A DNA stretch of 64,000 nt from Phymorhynchus buccinoides (GCA_017654935.2 CM065698.1:35461386-35525385); one strand, 5' to 3'. Shown: positions 30,927 through 41,839, counted from the stretch's first letter. The notes: generated from the sequence alone by a model not told the origin. Numbers and translations: made by a program.

Positions 30927-31177
30927 ATACCCAGCCATACCATGAAACCGTTGTTTTCAGAAGAGCATAGGATCCAACCGTAGATCCTACCCAGGCCTTT
31001 TTTTAATTTCAGGGTGGTTGTATTTTTTCTTCAGCCTTTTCTCCAGCCTGTCTTATGCTTTTAGTGAAACTTGCTCGTTAGACTTTTCTGTAGACTGGGT
31101 TTTGTTTCTTTAGAAATTTGGAACATTTGCTTTTCCTTGTATCAGTTTTGAAGAATAGCTAGACACCTTTCCATATA

Positions 31178-31725
31178 CAGACAAACCTCTATTTTAAGAC
31201 TTCCAAAATGTCCGGAAAAATCGGTCGTAAATTGGAGGGGTCGTATGACGGAGGTTTTCACTTGCAGCCGTAGAAAGAAAAAGTTCAGCACAGTTCATAC
31301 TCTCTTCTTCATGCACACATGCAATGACATATTAAAACTGGATTTGGGTCTTTCCAACTCCATAGGATTGTGCAATCGATATTACAGTTTCACTTCGCCG
31401 ACTTCTGTTAATCACCTCCACTCTCGTCCAAAGTCAGTAGTTTTCTTTTTCAAAGTCAGTGGTTTTCGTGCTTTTCCTACGCTTTCCGCCATCTTTTCTA
31501 CAACAAGGGAAGCGACTCTGCTTTCAGGCCCTTGACCGTGGTTGTTTCCCTTTGCTCGAAGTCTATGCAGACGACAACAACAGTCGTAAAAACCAACAAA
31601 ATGGCGGTCGTAAGTCACGTTTTAGAGGAAGTCGTTTACATAGTAAAATGCATCCGTGCCAACAAATCCGGTCTCAAATGAGAGGTGGTCGCTTAACAGA
31701 GGGTAGTAAAATAGGGGTTTGTCTG
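31178..31725. mobile_element. TA-flanked MITE, family C (CAGACAAACC termini)
   Basis: Left CAGACAAACCTCTATTTTAA, right AAATAGGGGTTTGTCTG, flanked by TA. Subterminal GGTCGTAAATTGGAGGGGTC pairs with inverse words near 31610-31690. An ORF at 31245-31535 lies inside but has no recognisable domain. A relative sits at 56215-56380. Confidence 0.75.
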
Positions 31726-32085
31726 TACCGGGTAATTGACTTGTGGTTGTAGGGATTTATAAATGATGTGAAATCCAGAAGGTGCTATCCGCACTCTTTT
31801 TTCCTTTCGTGGCAGTACCTTCTGGCTTTTATCCGACCAGTTAGTCAGGCTTGAGTCAGGCTTGTCCTTGTATGCTTTTTAAAAAAGGAACGTGTAGTTG
31901 TGTGTGTTAGTCGGTGGTCTGGATTGTCGTTGGATGTTGATGAATGATCTGGTATTTGTTAGCCAACATTCGTAGGAGTATTAGTATCGTGGGTGCTTCT
32001 CTTCAGGATATGTGTCCTAATTCCGTTTTTTGTTTTTTTACAAAGACCTGTCTGATTGAATTTAAGATTTTTAGGTATTAGGTAC
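31726..32085. other. Intronic sequence, nothing recognised
   Basis: No exon, element end or tandem repeat could be supported. Confidence 0.4.
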
Positions 32086-32455
32086 TTTATAGTCGCAGAC
32101 GCATCTGTGAAATTCAGGTTGCTCCCACCTGGAGAGCGCATCCCACCCTTTTTTTTCTTTTCTTTTTTGCATACAATTTTTTGTGTGACTGATGAGGAAG
32201 GAAAAGGGGGGGGGGGTAAATTTAAACCAAATTACAACTTTTTCGTTGCCACTGGGTTTAACTTGTGCTTAACTTGTGCTAAGTGCATGGGCACACGGGA
32301 CCTCAGTTTACCGTCTCATCCGAAAGACTCCACATTCAGACCATAAGACCTAGTGCAAAGTGAGAGGGAAAAATCCCGTGTACCCAGGTTCGAACTCGGG
32401 TTTACTTGACACGTGGCGAACGCGTTACCACTGTGCCACTCTACACCAGAGAGTT
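32086..32455 (-). mobile_element. tRNA-derived SINE-like element
   Basis: Read on the minus strand it begins near 32450 with AGAGTGGCACAGTGGTAACG (box A-like), then GAGTTCGAACCTGGGTACAC (box B-like), as in tRNA-headed SINEs. The body holds GTCTTTCGGATGAGACGGTA and CGCTCTCCAGGTGGGAGCAA, the latter shared with 21960-21985. It does not fold as an intact tRNA gene. Confidence 0.65.
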
Positions 32456-34210
32456 GAGTTGAGGAGCAGCCTCCGTTTCTCACATTCCCCTATTTTGTCC
32501 ATACCACCACTTGTCACTGCCCATGTTATTTATACTTTAGGGCTTGTGTACATTACACGTGGAAAGCACATGCGCATGTCCACAAGCAAGTACATGGATG
32601 CTCCTGCTTTCAGGATGTCCTGAAGTTCAGGATTATGAGAATTTCAGAAGATGCATTTTGCCCTTTTATCGAGGTCATGAAGTTTAACCAGAAGTGAAAG
32701 TGCAGCGAGAGCCTGTCAATTACATTGGAAACCTTGTTTCCCTTCAGCTTCCAGGGGGCATTGCCCCCAGGAACCCCCAGGAGGGGCGCTGTCCCTGCAC
32801 TCCGCGGGGGCCTGGGTGGCCCATGGACCCCGCCTTGTAGGATTTTTGAAATTTCCCAGGAGCACCCATGTAAGTAAAATAAAGTAAGAAATAAGGATGG
32901 GGTAAGCTCACACTGAGACCCATGTGCATATCCAGGCGTGGTAGACCTCCGCGTATCACGGAAAATCCGCGAAAGTGAAATTCACACACACACACAAAAA
33001 AAAGCCGGGGTAAAAATTCGCTCGGGTGCCTAAAAATTACGTGCGTTAAAACCTATGCAATCGCTTCACGGAACCGGATATGAATGACTGAACAAGCAAC
33101 TTCCCGCCGAAGTTAGCAGTCGTGCGCGGCCTAGTTCACGCCACACGTTTCCAGATTTGTGATCCTAGTGCTTCTTTTTCTTCTTCTTCATTTTGACGCC
33201 CAACTTCATCATTTTAGTTTGAGTCGACATCTTTCAAATGAAATGCAGAATCAGTTGGATATTCTTCCGCGAAACCCACTTTGCCCCCACTACCATGCCT
33301 GATCCTGTCCACTTATTTCTTTCTTTTACTTATTTGCGGATTGCAGACATGGGTTTCCGCATGTAATGTGCACGAGCCCTTCACAGCTGTTCCGATGCAC
33401 ACAAAGTTGAGCTATTTAGTTAAAAGACTGAATCTAGAAATCTTAGATTTTTAAAAAAAGCACCAAACACATCCTTCAAATATTTTGGCTCTACATAGTA
33501 TTTCAAATATATTTCTGTCATCAGATCAATTGTAAAAAATATTTTTGTTGAGCAGTGTCATTAAACACATTTAGTAGATAATATTCTTAAACAATTCACT
33601 TAGTATCGCAAACATAAATAAAATTGCGCATATCCCCTGTCACACTCCCTCCCAGCAGAGTTACTGCCCCTGTACTGTACACCACCAGGGGCTAGTGTTC
33701 TTCGCATTGGAAACTCCAATTAACATAGAAAGAAAATCGCTTAAGTCAAAATTAAAGGGACTGAAAAACTTTTCAGCATAAAGATTATTAATTAAACCGG
33801 GGCCCCAAAATTATTGAGTTATCCAGTGTTTTTGAGTTAGTATTTTTTTGAGTTATCAGGATTCCTGTACAAAAGTTTACCTTTATCACTAACTGTTTCG
33901 TCCACTCCTGTGGACTTCCTCGGAGTGAATGGCTTGGTGAAAACGTCTCACTTGTTGCTCTGATTCTTGGAATTTTTCGCAGATCTTCCGAAGATCAGCG
34001 AAAAGAGGGTTGTAGATCCCCGAATGGAAGGCCCCCTGGTCCCTGTTCATAACTGCTGTTTTTAGGCGGATGTGAATGTCCTCCTTCGTTTTTCCCATTT
34101 TCCAGTCTCTTTCCCTTTCCAGTGTCTTAGCCCCTTCCCAGTCTACAATCTACTTTTGTGCCCTGGACTAGCTTTTCAGGTTTTCCAAGGATTTTGTAGA
34201 ATCACCCATG
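32456..34210. other. Long intron with fragmentary repeats
   Basis: It holds a GC-rich patch at 32755-32850 (GGGGGCATTGCCCCC hairpin), family E fragments at 32535-32590 and 33160-33385, and the GGACTGAAAAACTTTT / GAGTTATCCAGTG words shared with 9618-9690. An open frame at 33889-34098 (minus) has no recognised domain. No exon was found. Confidence 0.4.
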
Positions 34211-34381
34211 TACCGTATTTTTCTAACTATAATGCAATACTTTTTTTTCCCGAGACTCAGACCCCTGCGCCTTATGATATGACTAATAAAATAGTAAGAA
34301 AATATAATACATGTAACAAAATCTGAAATTTGAGGGGTGTGCCTTATACAAAGGTGTGCCTTATAGTAAAAAAAAATACAG
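34211..34381. mobile_element. MITE family B, short decayed copy
   Basis: Left TACCGTATTTTTCTAACTAT, right CCTTATAGTAAAAAAAAATA. Contains the CCCCTGCGCCTTATGATATG word of the family. Confidence 0.7.
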
Positions 34382-34599
34382 TCGGGTAGTAGTTGAGTTT
34401 CATTGTTTTGGGGTGGTTGTTTTCCTGTGACCACTGACCTGCTTGCTGTGTGGAAGGGGTTTCTTGTGCATTGTACTGTTGCCTGCATGCCTCTTGCTGG
34501 CTTTGGCTAGATAGTAGATAGCACTAGTGGGTTCTTCATTCTTGTTGTGAAGCGCACATTTTCTAAATTTTAGCAGTTCATTTTTTGTTCATGGTTTAT

Positions 34600-34603
34600 C
34601 AAT

Positions 34604-34642
<39 letters not shown>
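34600..34642 (+). repeat. GT microsatellite
   Basis: An uninterrupted GT run of about 40 bp in the intron between exons h and i. Confidence 0.9.
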
Positions 34643-34645
<3 letters not shown>

Positions 34646-35029
34646 TTACTACTTTCATTCTTATTGAAGTTGGGCGGCTGCTTTTTTGTTTGTTTTATAA
34701 TCCTGATAATGTATTTGGGTTTTTGTGTGTATTTTTTATAATCTTGTAATGTATTTGTTGTTGTTGTTGTTGTTTTTATAATCCTGATAATGTTTGTAAC
34801 ATTTTCCCCAACTTTTAAAAAAAGTTTTAATACTTCTTTGGGAAAGAAGTCTACATAAAAAAACCTTCCAATAGTTTGATTGGAATCATTATGATTTATT
34901 TTCCGTTTTGTGCAAAGGTGCGGATGAATAGGAGACAGACAGACTGGAAAATTATTTTGTTTAGTCAGTGTCTTCTTATCTTTCAATCTACCACAGAAAG
35001 TTATAGAGGGGTGTGGGCATGAGATTTTT

Positions 35030-35540
35030 TGGTTGACACGAAGTGAGTCTATAGTATGATAGTTATTCGGTTGTGTGTGTGTGTGTTGCGTCCATGGTCC
35101 AATCTCCAAACTTTAACGTTGGCATTTTCTCGGGAAATAGAAGGTATACATTGTTCAAACTTTGCACACATATCAAACATTAATGATTGTGATAATTAAA
35201 TACTTAAAACAGCACTGTAAACAGATAACAAATAAATAACATTTTAGATTAGTGGATTAGAGAGTATTCAATAGGCAACATGTGTTAAGAAAGTATTCCA
35301 CAGTAAAAGCCTCGGTAGCTCATTGCATAGAGCTTCTGTCTCTCATGCCAATGGTTCCGGGTCCGATTCTCAGCACAAGCACTTTTTTTTTTATTGCTGT
35401 ATCCATTAACGATAATTTAATTTGTAGTTTTACATTTTATTGGCAATCTTGTAGTTTAGACATCCCCCTCTATGTGTTTGTTGTTGTCCCACATGTGCCT
35501 GTTCGAGTGAGCCTTGAAGGCTTTGCCTCTTGTTTTTAAA
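35030..35540 (+). mobile_element. SINE-like family S, copy 1
   Basis: Contains a tRNA-like stretch AAAGCCTCGGTAGCTCATTG with CATAGAGCTTCTGTCTCTCA, then ATGGTTCCGGGTCCGATTCT (box B-like). Flanking text CTCCAAACTTTAACGTTGGC and TTCGAGTGAGCCTTGAAGGC is shared with copy 2 at 41840-42365. Copy 2 has lost part of box B. Confidence 0.65.
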
Positions 35541-36480
35541 TGAAAAGAAGTGTTTTGCTACAGTAGTTTGTAAAGAGAAGACGTGTTTCTTTTACATGTA
35601 TCTGCATCCTTTCCTTACTGTATCGATTTCTATTCTTTTTTAATGCACGTTTTGTCCTGTGGCAAAAACGTGTTCTAACTGCTGTAAATACCCGGTACCG
35701 CTTTGCATTATTTCGCTTGTGATATGCTTTGTAGCTTTCATTGTTTATCTCACCTTGAATTTTATTACAAGACAGTCTTCAGTTGGTGTGTGTGTATGTG
35801 TGCACATGTGTTTGTGCATGTGTGTGTGTGTGTCTGTGTGTTTGTTCTTTGTTGATATTTTTTAATACAATTATTTTTTTCTGGGTTTATGATGAGAACT
35901 GGAAATGTGTGTTTGAAACGCTAAGTTTATATTAAAATTGATAATACCATATTACAAACATTAAGTGATTCACAAAGAAAGAGGAGGTTTTAATTTCTTC
36001 TCTCTTTCTTTGGATAGCGTTTTGTTTTTAATGTTTGCATTTGTTTCTGTGTTGTGCAAGTGCGTGTATTCTGGTGGGCTTGTGGGTGTGCGTATAACAA
36101 TATGTGTGCATCTGTGTGTGTGTGTGCGTGCATGCGTGTGTGTGTATGTGTGTGTTGTGTCTGCATCGTCAAGAGATTGTTAAAACAAAATTATTCATAT
36201 TCTATAAACAGAAAGAAAACAAAAATTGCAAATTTCATGTTTGTTTAGAATAGATTTTTAAACATATAAACTCAGGACTATGTTGTCTGTGTACTGCTTG
36301 GCAGCGAAGGCTAATCTGTTAAAGGTTCTTATTGTTTTCAATTAAAAGAAAAGTTTGTCATGGAACAATCACTTTGTATTATAAAGTTCACCCTTTTGTA
36401 CAACAAACAAACAAACAAAAAACATCAAAGCAAACATTCCATTCATTTTTGTCCTGTACAGGATGCTTCATTTCTCTGTC
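35541..36480. other. Intronic sequence before exon i
   Basis: GT-rich stretches at about 35785-35850 and 36105-36160. No exon or element was recognised. Confidence 0.45.
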
Positions 36481-36483
36481 TGT

Positions 36484-36495
36484 CCCCCCCCCCCT

Positions 36496-36554
<59 letters not shown>

Positions 36555-36644
36555 CCTCTCTCTCTCTCTCTCTCTTTCCTCTCTCTCTCTCTCTCTCTCT
36601 CCCCCCCTCTCTCTCTCTCCCCCCCCCTCTCTCTCTCTCTCTCT
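36484..36644 (+). repeat. CT tract before the ankyrin exon
   Basis: About 160 bp of CT repeat with C runs ends 33 bp upstream of exon i. No AG lies between the tract and the acceptor, so it likely serves as the polypyrimidine tract. Confidence 0.88.
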
Positions 36645-36677
36645 AATTAATTATTATTATCAATGATCTCGAACCAG

Positions 36678-36910
36678 AACTGGACCTGGAGAGCTCCGAC
36701 GACTCCGGCAGCGAAGAGAGCACGACAGGGGAGGTGGCGACCACCTCGTGGGAGGACATGAGCAAGCTGGACCCCAACCTGCTGCTGTACAAGGCGGCCG
36801 AGGCCCGCAACCTGCCAGTCATGTCTGAGGCCCTGGCCAACGGGGCCGACCCCAACTGGGTGAACCCCGAGGACCACCTGAAGACCCCCATCATGAAGGC
36901 TGTGGAGACT
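36678..36910 (+). CDS. ACAP2: ACAP family ArfGAP, exon i (acidic linker and first ankyrin repeat)
   Basis: Starts after CGAACCAG with an acidic stretch LDLESSDDSGSEESTTGEVA, then DPNLLLYKAAEARNLPVMSE and ALANGADPNWVNPEDHLKTP with IMKAVET. The LYKAAE, LANGADPNW and TPIMKAV motifs match the ACAP2 ankyrin start (LYRAS, LAHGADVNW, TPLIQAV). The donor GTGAGT at 36911 leaves a codon boundary. The acceptor phase agrees with exon h. Six further partial copies of its 3' end follow to 38020. Confidence 0.95.
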
Positions 36911-38045
36911 GTGAGTGGATTGTGTTGTGTTGTGTTGTATTGTATTGTGTTGTGTTGCGTTGTACTGTATTGTGTTGTATGGCCAACGGGGCCGACCCCA
37001 ACTGGGTGAACCCTGAGGACCACCTGAAGACCCCCATCATGAAGGCTGTGGAGACTGTGAGTGGATTGTATTGTACTGTATTGTGTTGTATTGTACTGTA
37101 CTGTACTGTATTGTACTGTACTGTGTTGTGTTGTACTGTACTGTGTTGTGTTGTACTGTATTGTGTTGTGTTGTACTGTACTGTATTGTGTTGTACTGTA
37201 TTGTGTTGTGTTGTACTGTACTGTATTGTGTTGTACTGTGTTGTACTGTATTATGTTGTGTTGTACTGTGTTGTGTTGTACTGTGTTGTACTATATTGTG
37301 TTGTGTTGTACTGTATTGTGTTGTACTGTGTTGTGTTGTACTGTATTGTGTTGTACTGTATTGTGTTGTATTGTGTTGTGTTATGTTGTACTGTGTTGTA
37401 TTGTACTGTACTGTATTGTGTTGTATGGCCAACGGTGCCGACCCCTACTGGGTGAACCCCGAGGATCACCTGAAAACCCCCCATCATGAAGGCTGTGAGT
37501 GGATTGTGTTGTGTTGTATTGTATTGTGTTGTATGGCCAACGGTGCCGACCCCAACTGGGTGAACCCTGAGGATCACCTGAAGACCCCCCATCATGAAGG
37601 CTGTGGAGACTGTGAGTGGATTGTGTTGTACTGTACTATATTGTATTGTGTTGTGTTTTACTGTATTGTGTTGTATGGTCAACAGTGCTGACCCCTACTG
37701 GGTGAACCCTGAGGACCACCTGAAGACCCCCATCATGAAGGCTGTGGAGACTGTGAGTGGATTGTGTTGTGTTGTGTTGTGTTGTATTGTATTGTGTTGT
37801 ATGGCCAACAGTGCCGACCCCAACTGGGTGAACCCTGAGGATCACCTGAAGACCCCCCATCATGAAGGCTGTGGAGACTGTGAGTGGATTGTGTTGTACT
37901 GTACTATATTGTATTGTGTTGTGTTTTACTGTATTGTGTTGTATGGCCAACGGTGCTGACCCCTACTGGGTGAACCCCGAGGACCACCTGAAGACCCCCA
38001 TCATGAAGACTGTGGAGACTGTGAGTGGATTGTGTTGTATTGGAT
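36911..38045 (+). repeat. Six tandem partial copies of exon i 3' end in a TTGTG/TACTG microsatellite
   Basis: Copies at 36979-37056, 37425-37494, 37533-37611, 37675-37752, 37801-37879 and 37943-38020 each begin ATGGCCAAC (one ATGGTCAAC), run through GACCCCAACTGGGTGAACCC and end at GGCT or GAGACT with donor GTGAGTGGATTG. The spacers are TTGTGTTGTACTGTATTGTG-like pentanucleotide repeat, 350 bp long after copy 1. Copies 2, 3 and 5 have an extra C (six instead of five) that shifts the frame. No acceptor precedes any copy. Confidence 0.93.
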
Positions 38046-38420
38046 TGTGGGGAACTATTTGTACTAAAGACCCCCCCGGTATCCCCACCGGGGGAGTTTT
38101 GTGTAATAAGTAATATGTATTATCTTGCTCTTGACATCTAAAATCAACATCATAAAGCAACAATTTCAAAAGAAATGAAAAATTATAACACAACCCTCCA
38201 TAATTTCTGGAGAATTTTGGCTTTTTCCTAATGTTTAGAGTTTCGATTTGGGTTGTTGATGTCCGTCTGTTGGTGAAGTCTGAAAATGTTGTCTGTCTGC
38301 CAGATACCTATGTTAGCCTTTCCTTTTTTATTAATCGATGTCGTCTGTCTGCCAGACACCTATCTTACCCTTCCTTTCCTTTTTTTATTAATCGATTGAT
38401 TGATTGATTGGTTGTTTAAG

Positions 38421-38530
38421 GGGTCTCTGTCGGCGTGCGAGTTTCTGCTGCTGAACAACGCCAAGCTGGATCGTACGGACAAGAATGGCCGCACCCCGCT
38501 TCACCACGCCACCATGTTGGGACACACTGG
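38421..38530 (+). CDS. ACAP2: ACAP family ArfGAP, exon j (ankyrin repeat 2)
   Basis: GSLSACEFLLLNNAKLDRTD then KNGRTPLHHATMLGHTG, a classic ankyrin repeat with TPLHHA. It matches ACAP2 (GRGPLHHATVLGHTG). Acceptor TTGTTTAAG at 38419-38420, donor GG/GTCAGT. The exon ends two bases into a Gly codon. Confidence 0.96.
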
Positions 38531-38629
38531 GTCAGTATGAAGCGAGCTTCAGACAGGAAAATACAGTGATGGGGGAGAGGCGTGGTTGAGGGTGGAGATT
38601 TTGAATATGTGTGAGGAAGTGGACGGGGT

Positions 38630-38661
<32 letters not shown>

Positions 38662-38895
38662 TTATACTACATTGTAATTTAATTCTTATTATGTATTTAC
38701 TGTTTACTATGCATGTCTTTTATTTCTATGTTTATATATGTGTTTTATGTGCATGCCAGACAAAGAAAAAATGTTTTAAAGACAATAAATTATTGATCGA
38801 TTGATTAATTATATATAAAACTGACCTTGATGGACGGATGAGGATCCTTGCAAGAAAAAAAAGTACCACTGACAAGATGGCAACGCCATATAAAT
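38531..38895. other. Intron start with GT microsatellite
   Basis: A GT run lies at 38630-38660. Otherwise no feature was recognised. Confidence 0.5.
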
Positions 38896-38898
38896 ATA

Positions 38899-39257
38899 GT
38901 CCCAGTTGCCAGCAACACCCCCACCTTCAAATTGTCTTCCACTGCATTCCTCCAATGATACTGATCACGAAAATATATGGTTATAGTGGCCTAACGCCGA
39001 CAGTTTTGAAACTATGAGCACTTGTTTTCGGGGCCCCCTCAGCTCCTACTCCGATTGGTCCCTTCAAAATGTCAAGGGCAGCATCTAGGCACCCTAAGGA
39101 ACAATTCTGTCAAGCTTCGTTAATAATGGTTCAGTGGTTTAGGCGCTATGAAGTGGACCACATTTTGGTCACACACAGACGCACACAAACACAGACAGAC
39201 AGACAGCACAGCCCTCGTCCCCATCATAATGTAGTCCTGTTCTTATAGAACTGGGAC
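38899..39257. mobile_element. MITE-like element with TAGTCCCAGTT termini
   Basis: Left TAGTCCCAGTTGCC, right AGAACTGGGACTA. The body includes GGGGCCCCCTCAGCTCCTAC and GTTTAGGCGCTATGAAGTGG, then CACACAGACGCACAC. No ORF. Only one copy in the window. Confidence 0.65.
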
Positions 39258-39329
39258 TACCAAGAGCACCACTGACTAGTTTTGAGTGTAGGCAGTGACT
39301 GGTTTCAAGAGTAGCTACACTAAAAAACG

Positions 39330-39965
39330 GTCACTTTCTTGCACTCGAAGCCAGTCACTGTTTGCCTACACTCGAAACCGACCACTGCTTGCCCACGCTT
39401 GAAGCCGGTCACTGTTTGCCTACACTCGAAACCGGTCACTGCTTGCCCACGCTTGAAACCGGTCACTGTTTGCCTACACTCGAAACCGGTCACTGCTTGC
39501 CCACGCTTGAAACCGGTCACTGTTTGCCTACACCCGAAACCGGTCACTGCTTGTTGAAACCGGTCACTGCTTACCTACACTCAAAGCCAGTCACTGCTTG
39601 CCCACGCTTGAAACCGGTCACTGTTTGCCTACACTCGAAACCGGTCACTGCTTGCCCATGCTCAAAGCCGGTCACTGTTTGCCTACACTCGAAACTGTTA
39701 ACTGCTTGCCCACGCTTGAAGCCGGTCACTGCTACGCTCAAAACCGTCACTGCTTGCCTACGCTCGAAACCGGTCACTGCTTGCCTACGCTCGAAACCGA
39801 TCACTGCTACGCTCAAAACCATCACTGCTTGCCTACGCTCGAAACCGGTCACTGCTTTCCTACGCTCGAAACCGGTCACTGCTTTCCTACGCTCGAAACC
39901 GGTCACTGCTTGCCTACGCTTGAAACCGGTCGCTGCTCGCCCACGCTCGAAACTGGTCGCTGCAC
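39330..39965 (+). repeat. 30-bp minisatellite, about 21 units
   Basis: The unit reads ACGCTCGAAACCGGTCACTG then CTTGCCTAC. Occasional units are shortened. Because the period is about 30 it stays open in several frames on both strands (PTLETGHCL or CLHSKPVTA repeats). Internal ACCGGT palindromes recur. I regard it as non-coding intronic DNA. Confidence 0.88.
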
Positions 39966-40418
39966 TTTTTTTCTCTGAAGGATCCTCAATTGTCTATCAT
40001 GGTTAGCTTTTTTGTTAAAATGATCCAGCAGTCACCACTTTGCTTCTTCACAGTACGCATGTGTTCGTAATACGCCAAAGTAATGTATAAACGTAACAGA
40101 ATGTATATCCCCTTATTTTTATAATTATCTGTGTGTGTGTGTGAAGATACAGCAGTTTTGTTGCTTGTTGTTTTAAATGGGGGGGTTTCTGAAGTGATTC
40201 ACATTATAAATGTCAATTTTCATGATATTACATGTAAATACATTAAAATTATAGATAAGAACCTGAGCTTCATGAAAAATGAAAGATTTTGTCTGTAAAA
40301 TACTGGTTTGAAATTTGCTAAGTAACTTTTGAATTTTATGTTTCACTATTCATTGTGTGATGTTCAATATATATTGTCTGTGTTTTGCAATAGGTCATAT
40401 AACAATGTTGAATGTATT

Positions 40419-40610
40419 CTGTATGTTTTCAGTGTACCCATACTTACGATATGGAATGTATGATGTGTGTTTTTCAGTGTACCCATGCTTACGATATGGA
40501 ATGTATGATGTGTGTTTTTCAGTGTACCCATGCTTACGATATGGAATGTATGATGTGTGTTTTTCAGTGTACCCATGCTTACGATATGGAATGTATGATG
40601 TGTGTTTTTC
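40419..40610 (+). repeat. 45-bp tandem repeat of an acceptor region, five AG sites
   Basis: GTGTTTTTCAGTGTACCCAT, then GCTTACGATATGGAATGTAT is repeated at exactly 45-bp spacing. The CAG sites end at 40432, 40477, 40522, 40567 and, in the genuine exon k acceptor, 40612. In the phase required by exon k each upstream unit contains a TGA, so an upstream AG would introduce a stop. Confidence 0.93.
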
Positions 40611-40612
40611 AG

Positions 40613-40673
40613 CCAGGTCTGCCAGTTCTTGAAACGAGGGGCTGACCACACGGCAAAGGACAACTCTGGTCAG
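40613..40673 (+). CDS. ACAP2: ACAP family ArfGAP, exon k (ankyrin repeat 3 start)
   Basis: QVCQFLKRGADHTAKDNSGQ. It matches ACAP2 (QVCLFLKRGANQHATDEEGK). One leading base completes the Gly codon of exon j; it ends at a codon boundary before GTCAGT. The acceptor is the last of five tandem copies. Confidence 0.96.
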
Positions 40674-40771
40674 GTCAGTGGTCTTTTCCTGTGTCGATTG
40701 CTCAGACAGTCTTCTGTTTTGTAGCTTTATGTAAACGTTTGTTTATTTGTTCCTTGTACAGTGGAGTACTC

Positions 40772-41001
40772 TTAACCCCTTGACTGCCAGAGAAAACTAA
40801 AGAAAAATTAATTGTACAAAATCATGCCATGAAAAAGACAACTGATAGAGCCAATTTGGCAAAATGGTCTGGGGATGCATCTCTCTTGACTGTGCTAGAG
40901 CAAAAGCCAGCATATCAGAGTTATTCCTCTTCATCTGATGATGTCATCAGTGATGTCATCAAGTCAGTATGTGATGCGTTATATGGCAGTCAAGGGGTTA
41001 A
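40772..41001. mobile_element. piggyBac-like MITE (family PB3)
   Basis: TTAACCCCTTGACTGCCAGA at the left, GGCAGTCAAGGGGTTAA at the right. Interior GATAGAGCCAATTTGGCAAA and ATCTGATGATGTCATCAG words recur at 44257-44470 (direct) and 48379-48602 (inverted). No ORF of interest. Confidence 0.88.
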
Positions 41002-41077
41002 CATGAATTTCATGGGACAAAGATTTGTGTGTGTGTTAACCATTACCTGTAATTTTGGTTTTTCTTGTGTGTTTCAG

Positions 41078-41127
41078 GATCCTTTGACTATTGCTGTGGA
41101 GACTGCCAATGCTGACATTGTCACTTT
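41078..41127 (+). CDS. ACAP2: ACAP family ArfGAP, exon l (ankyrin repeat)
   Basis: DPLTIAVETANADIVTL, almost as in ACAP2 (DPLSIAVEAANADIVTL). Acceptor GTGTTTCAG, donor TT/GTAAGT. The GTAAGTxATTTTGTCxCTTT donor region is repeated about four times just downstream (41127-41210), another local duplication at a splice site. Confidence 0.96.
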
Positions 41128-41215
41128 GTAAGTAATTTGGTCACTTTATAAGTCATTTTGTCGCTTTGTAAGTCATTTTGTCACTTTGTAAGTCATGTTG
41201 TCACTTTGGGATGTT
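41128..41215 (+). repeat. About 21-bp tandem copies of the exon l donor
   Basis: TTGTCACTTTGTAAGTCATT recurs with spacing of about 20-22 bp (41119, 41139, 41159, 41180), each including TTGTAAGT or TATAAGT. These are extra donor-like sites immediately after the true one. Confidence 0.8.
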
Positions 41216-41284
41216 GACATTTTTACAGGATATGTTTTAATCCTAATGAATGTGTAGTAATGAATAATTATGTGTCATTAAAGC

Positions 41285-41450
41285 TTCTCTCTCTTGCCAG
41301 TAGGTCTGTTTCTGCTGTATTCCATTATGTCATCTGTGTGTGTTCGCTTTGTATTGCATTTTTGTTTGAATGCGTTATGAATGCTAACGTGTGCGTGCAC
41401 TTTGATTTGATTTATATCAAGATTCAGCACCGTACAAATACTGATGTTGT
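41285..41450 (+). repeat. Dispersed repeat shared with 16685-16835
   Basis: CTGTTTCTGCTGTATTCCAT, then ATGAATGCTAACGTGTGCGT and TTTGATTTGATTTATATCAA. Probably the 3' part of a retroelement. No coding frame supported. Confidence 0.65.
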
Positions 41451-41722
41451 TGTTGTGAAATGTCATTATAAAAGAAAATTCCACAGAAGACATGACAGAA
41501 AGGAGGGTGGGGGAGGTGGGGGTGCCAACATTTTTGCAGGATATTTTTTAAAATAATAATAAATGTGTAGTAATGACTATATGTGGTGAAATGTCATTAT
41601 GAATCTGTTAGTGCAAAGATGGCAGTAGATAAAGAACGCATTTCTAAGAAGCTTCATTTACTGAATTGGATAGATTTGAACTGTAAAAAAAAAAGTCTAT
41701 TACAAAAAATGTTTCTCTTCAG

Positions 41723-41778
41723 GATACGATTGTCCAAGCTAAATGAGGAGATGAAAGAGGCTGAGGGTTTTAATCCAG
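41723..41778 (+). CDS. ACAP2: ACAP family ArfGAP, exon m (post-ankyrin helix)
   Basis: The codon shared with exon l gives Leu, followed by IRLSKLNEEMKEAEGFNP. It matches ACAP2 (LRLARMNEEMRESEG). Acceptor TCTCTTCAG, donor CCAG/GTGAGT. Confidence 0.95.
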
Positions 41779-41839
41779 GTGAGTCTCAGCTGTTTGTTTT
41801 TTACTTTCCTTATTGTTGATGAGTCTTTGTGGTTATTGG

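Noticed and set aside
32380..32455. tRNA gene on the minus strand
   Set aside because: Box A- and box B-like words are present but the cloverleaf is not intact and the sequence continues as a dispersed repeat, so it is a SINE head.
36922..37691. Cys/Tyr/Val-rich frames across the ankyrin-exon copies
   Set aside because: They come from TTGTG/TACTG microsatellite; the exon fragments are read in the wrong frame within them.
39320..40006. Repeat proteins on both strands (PTLETGHCL, TGFERRQAV)
   Set aside because: The 30-bp period keeps several frames open on both strands; no unique flanking coding sequence.
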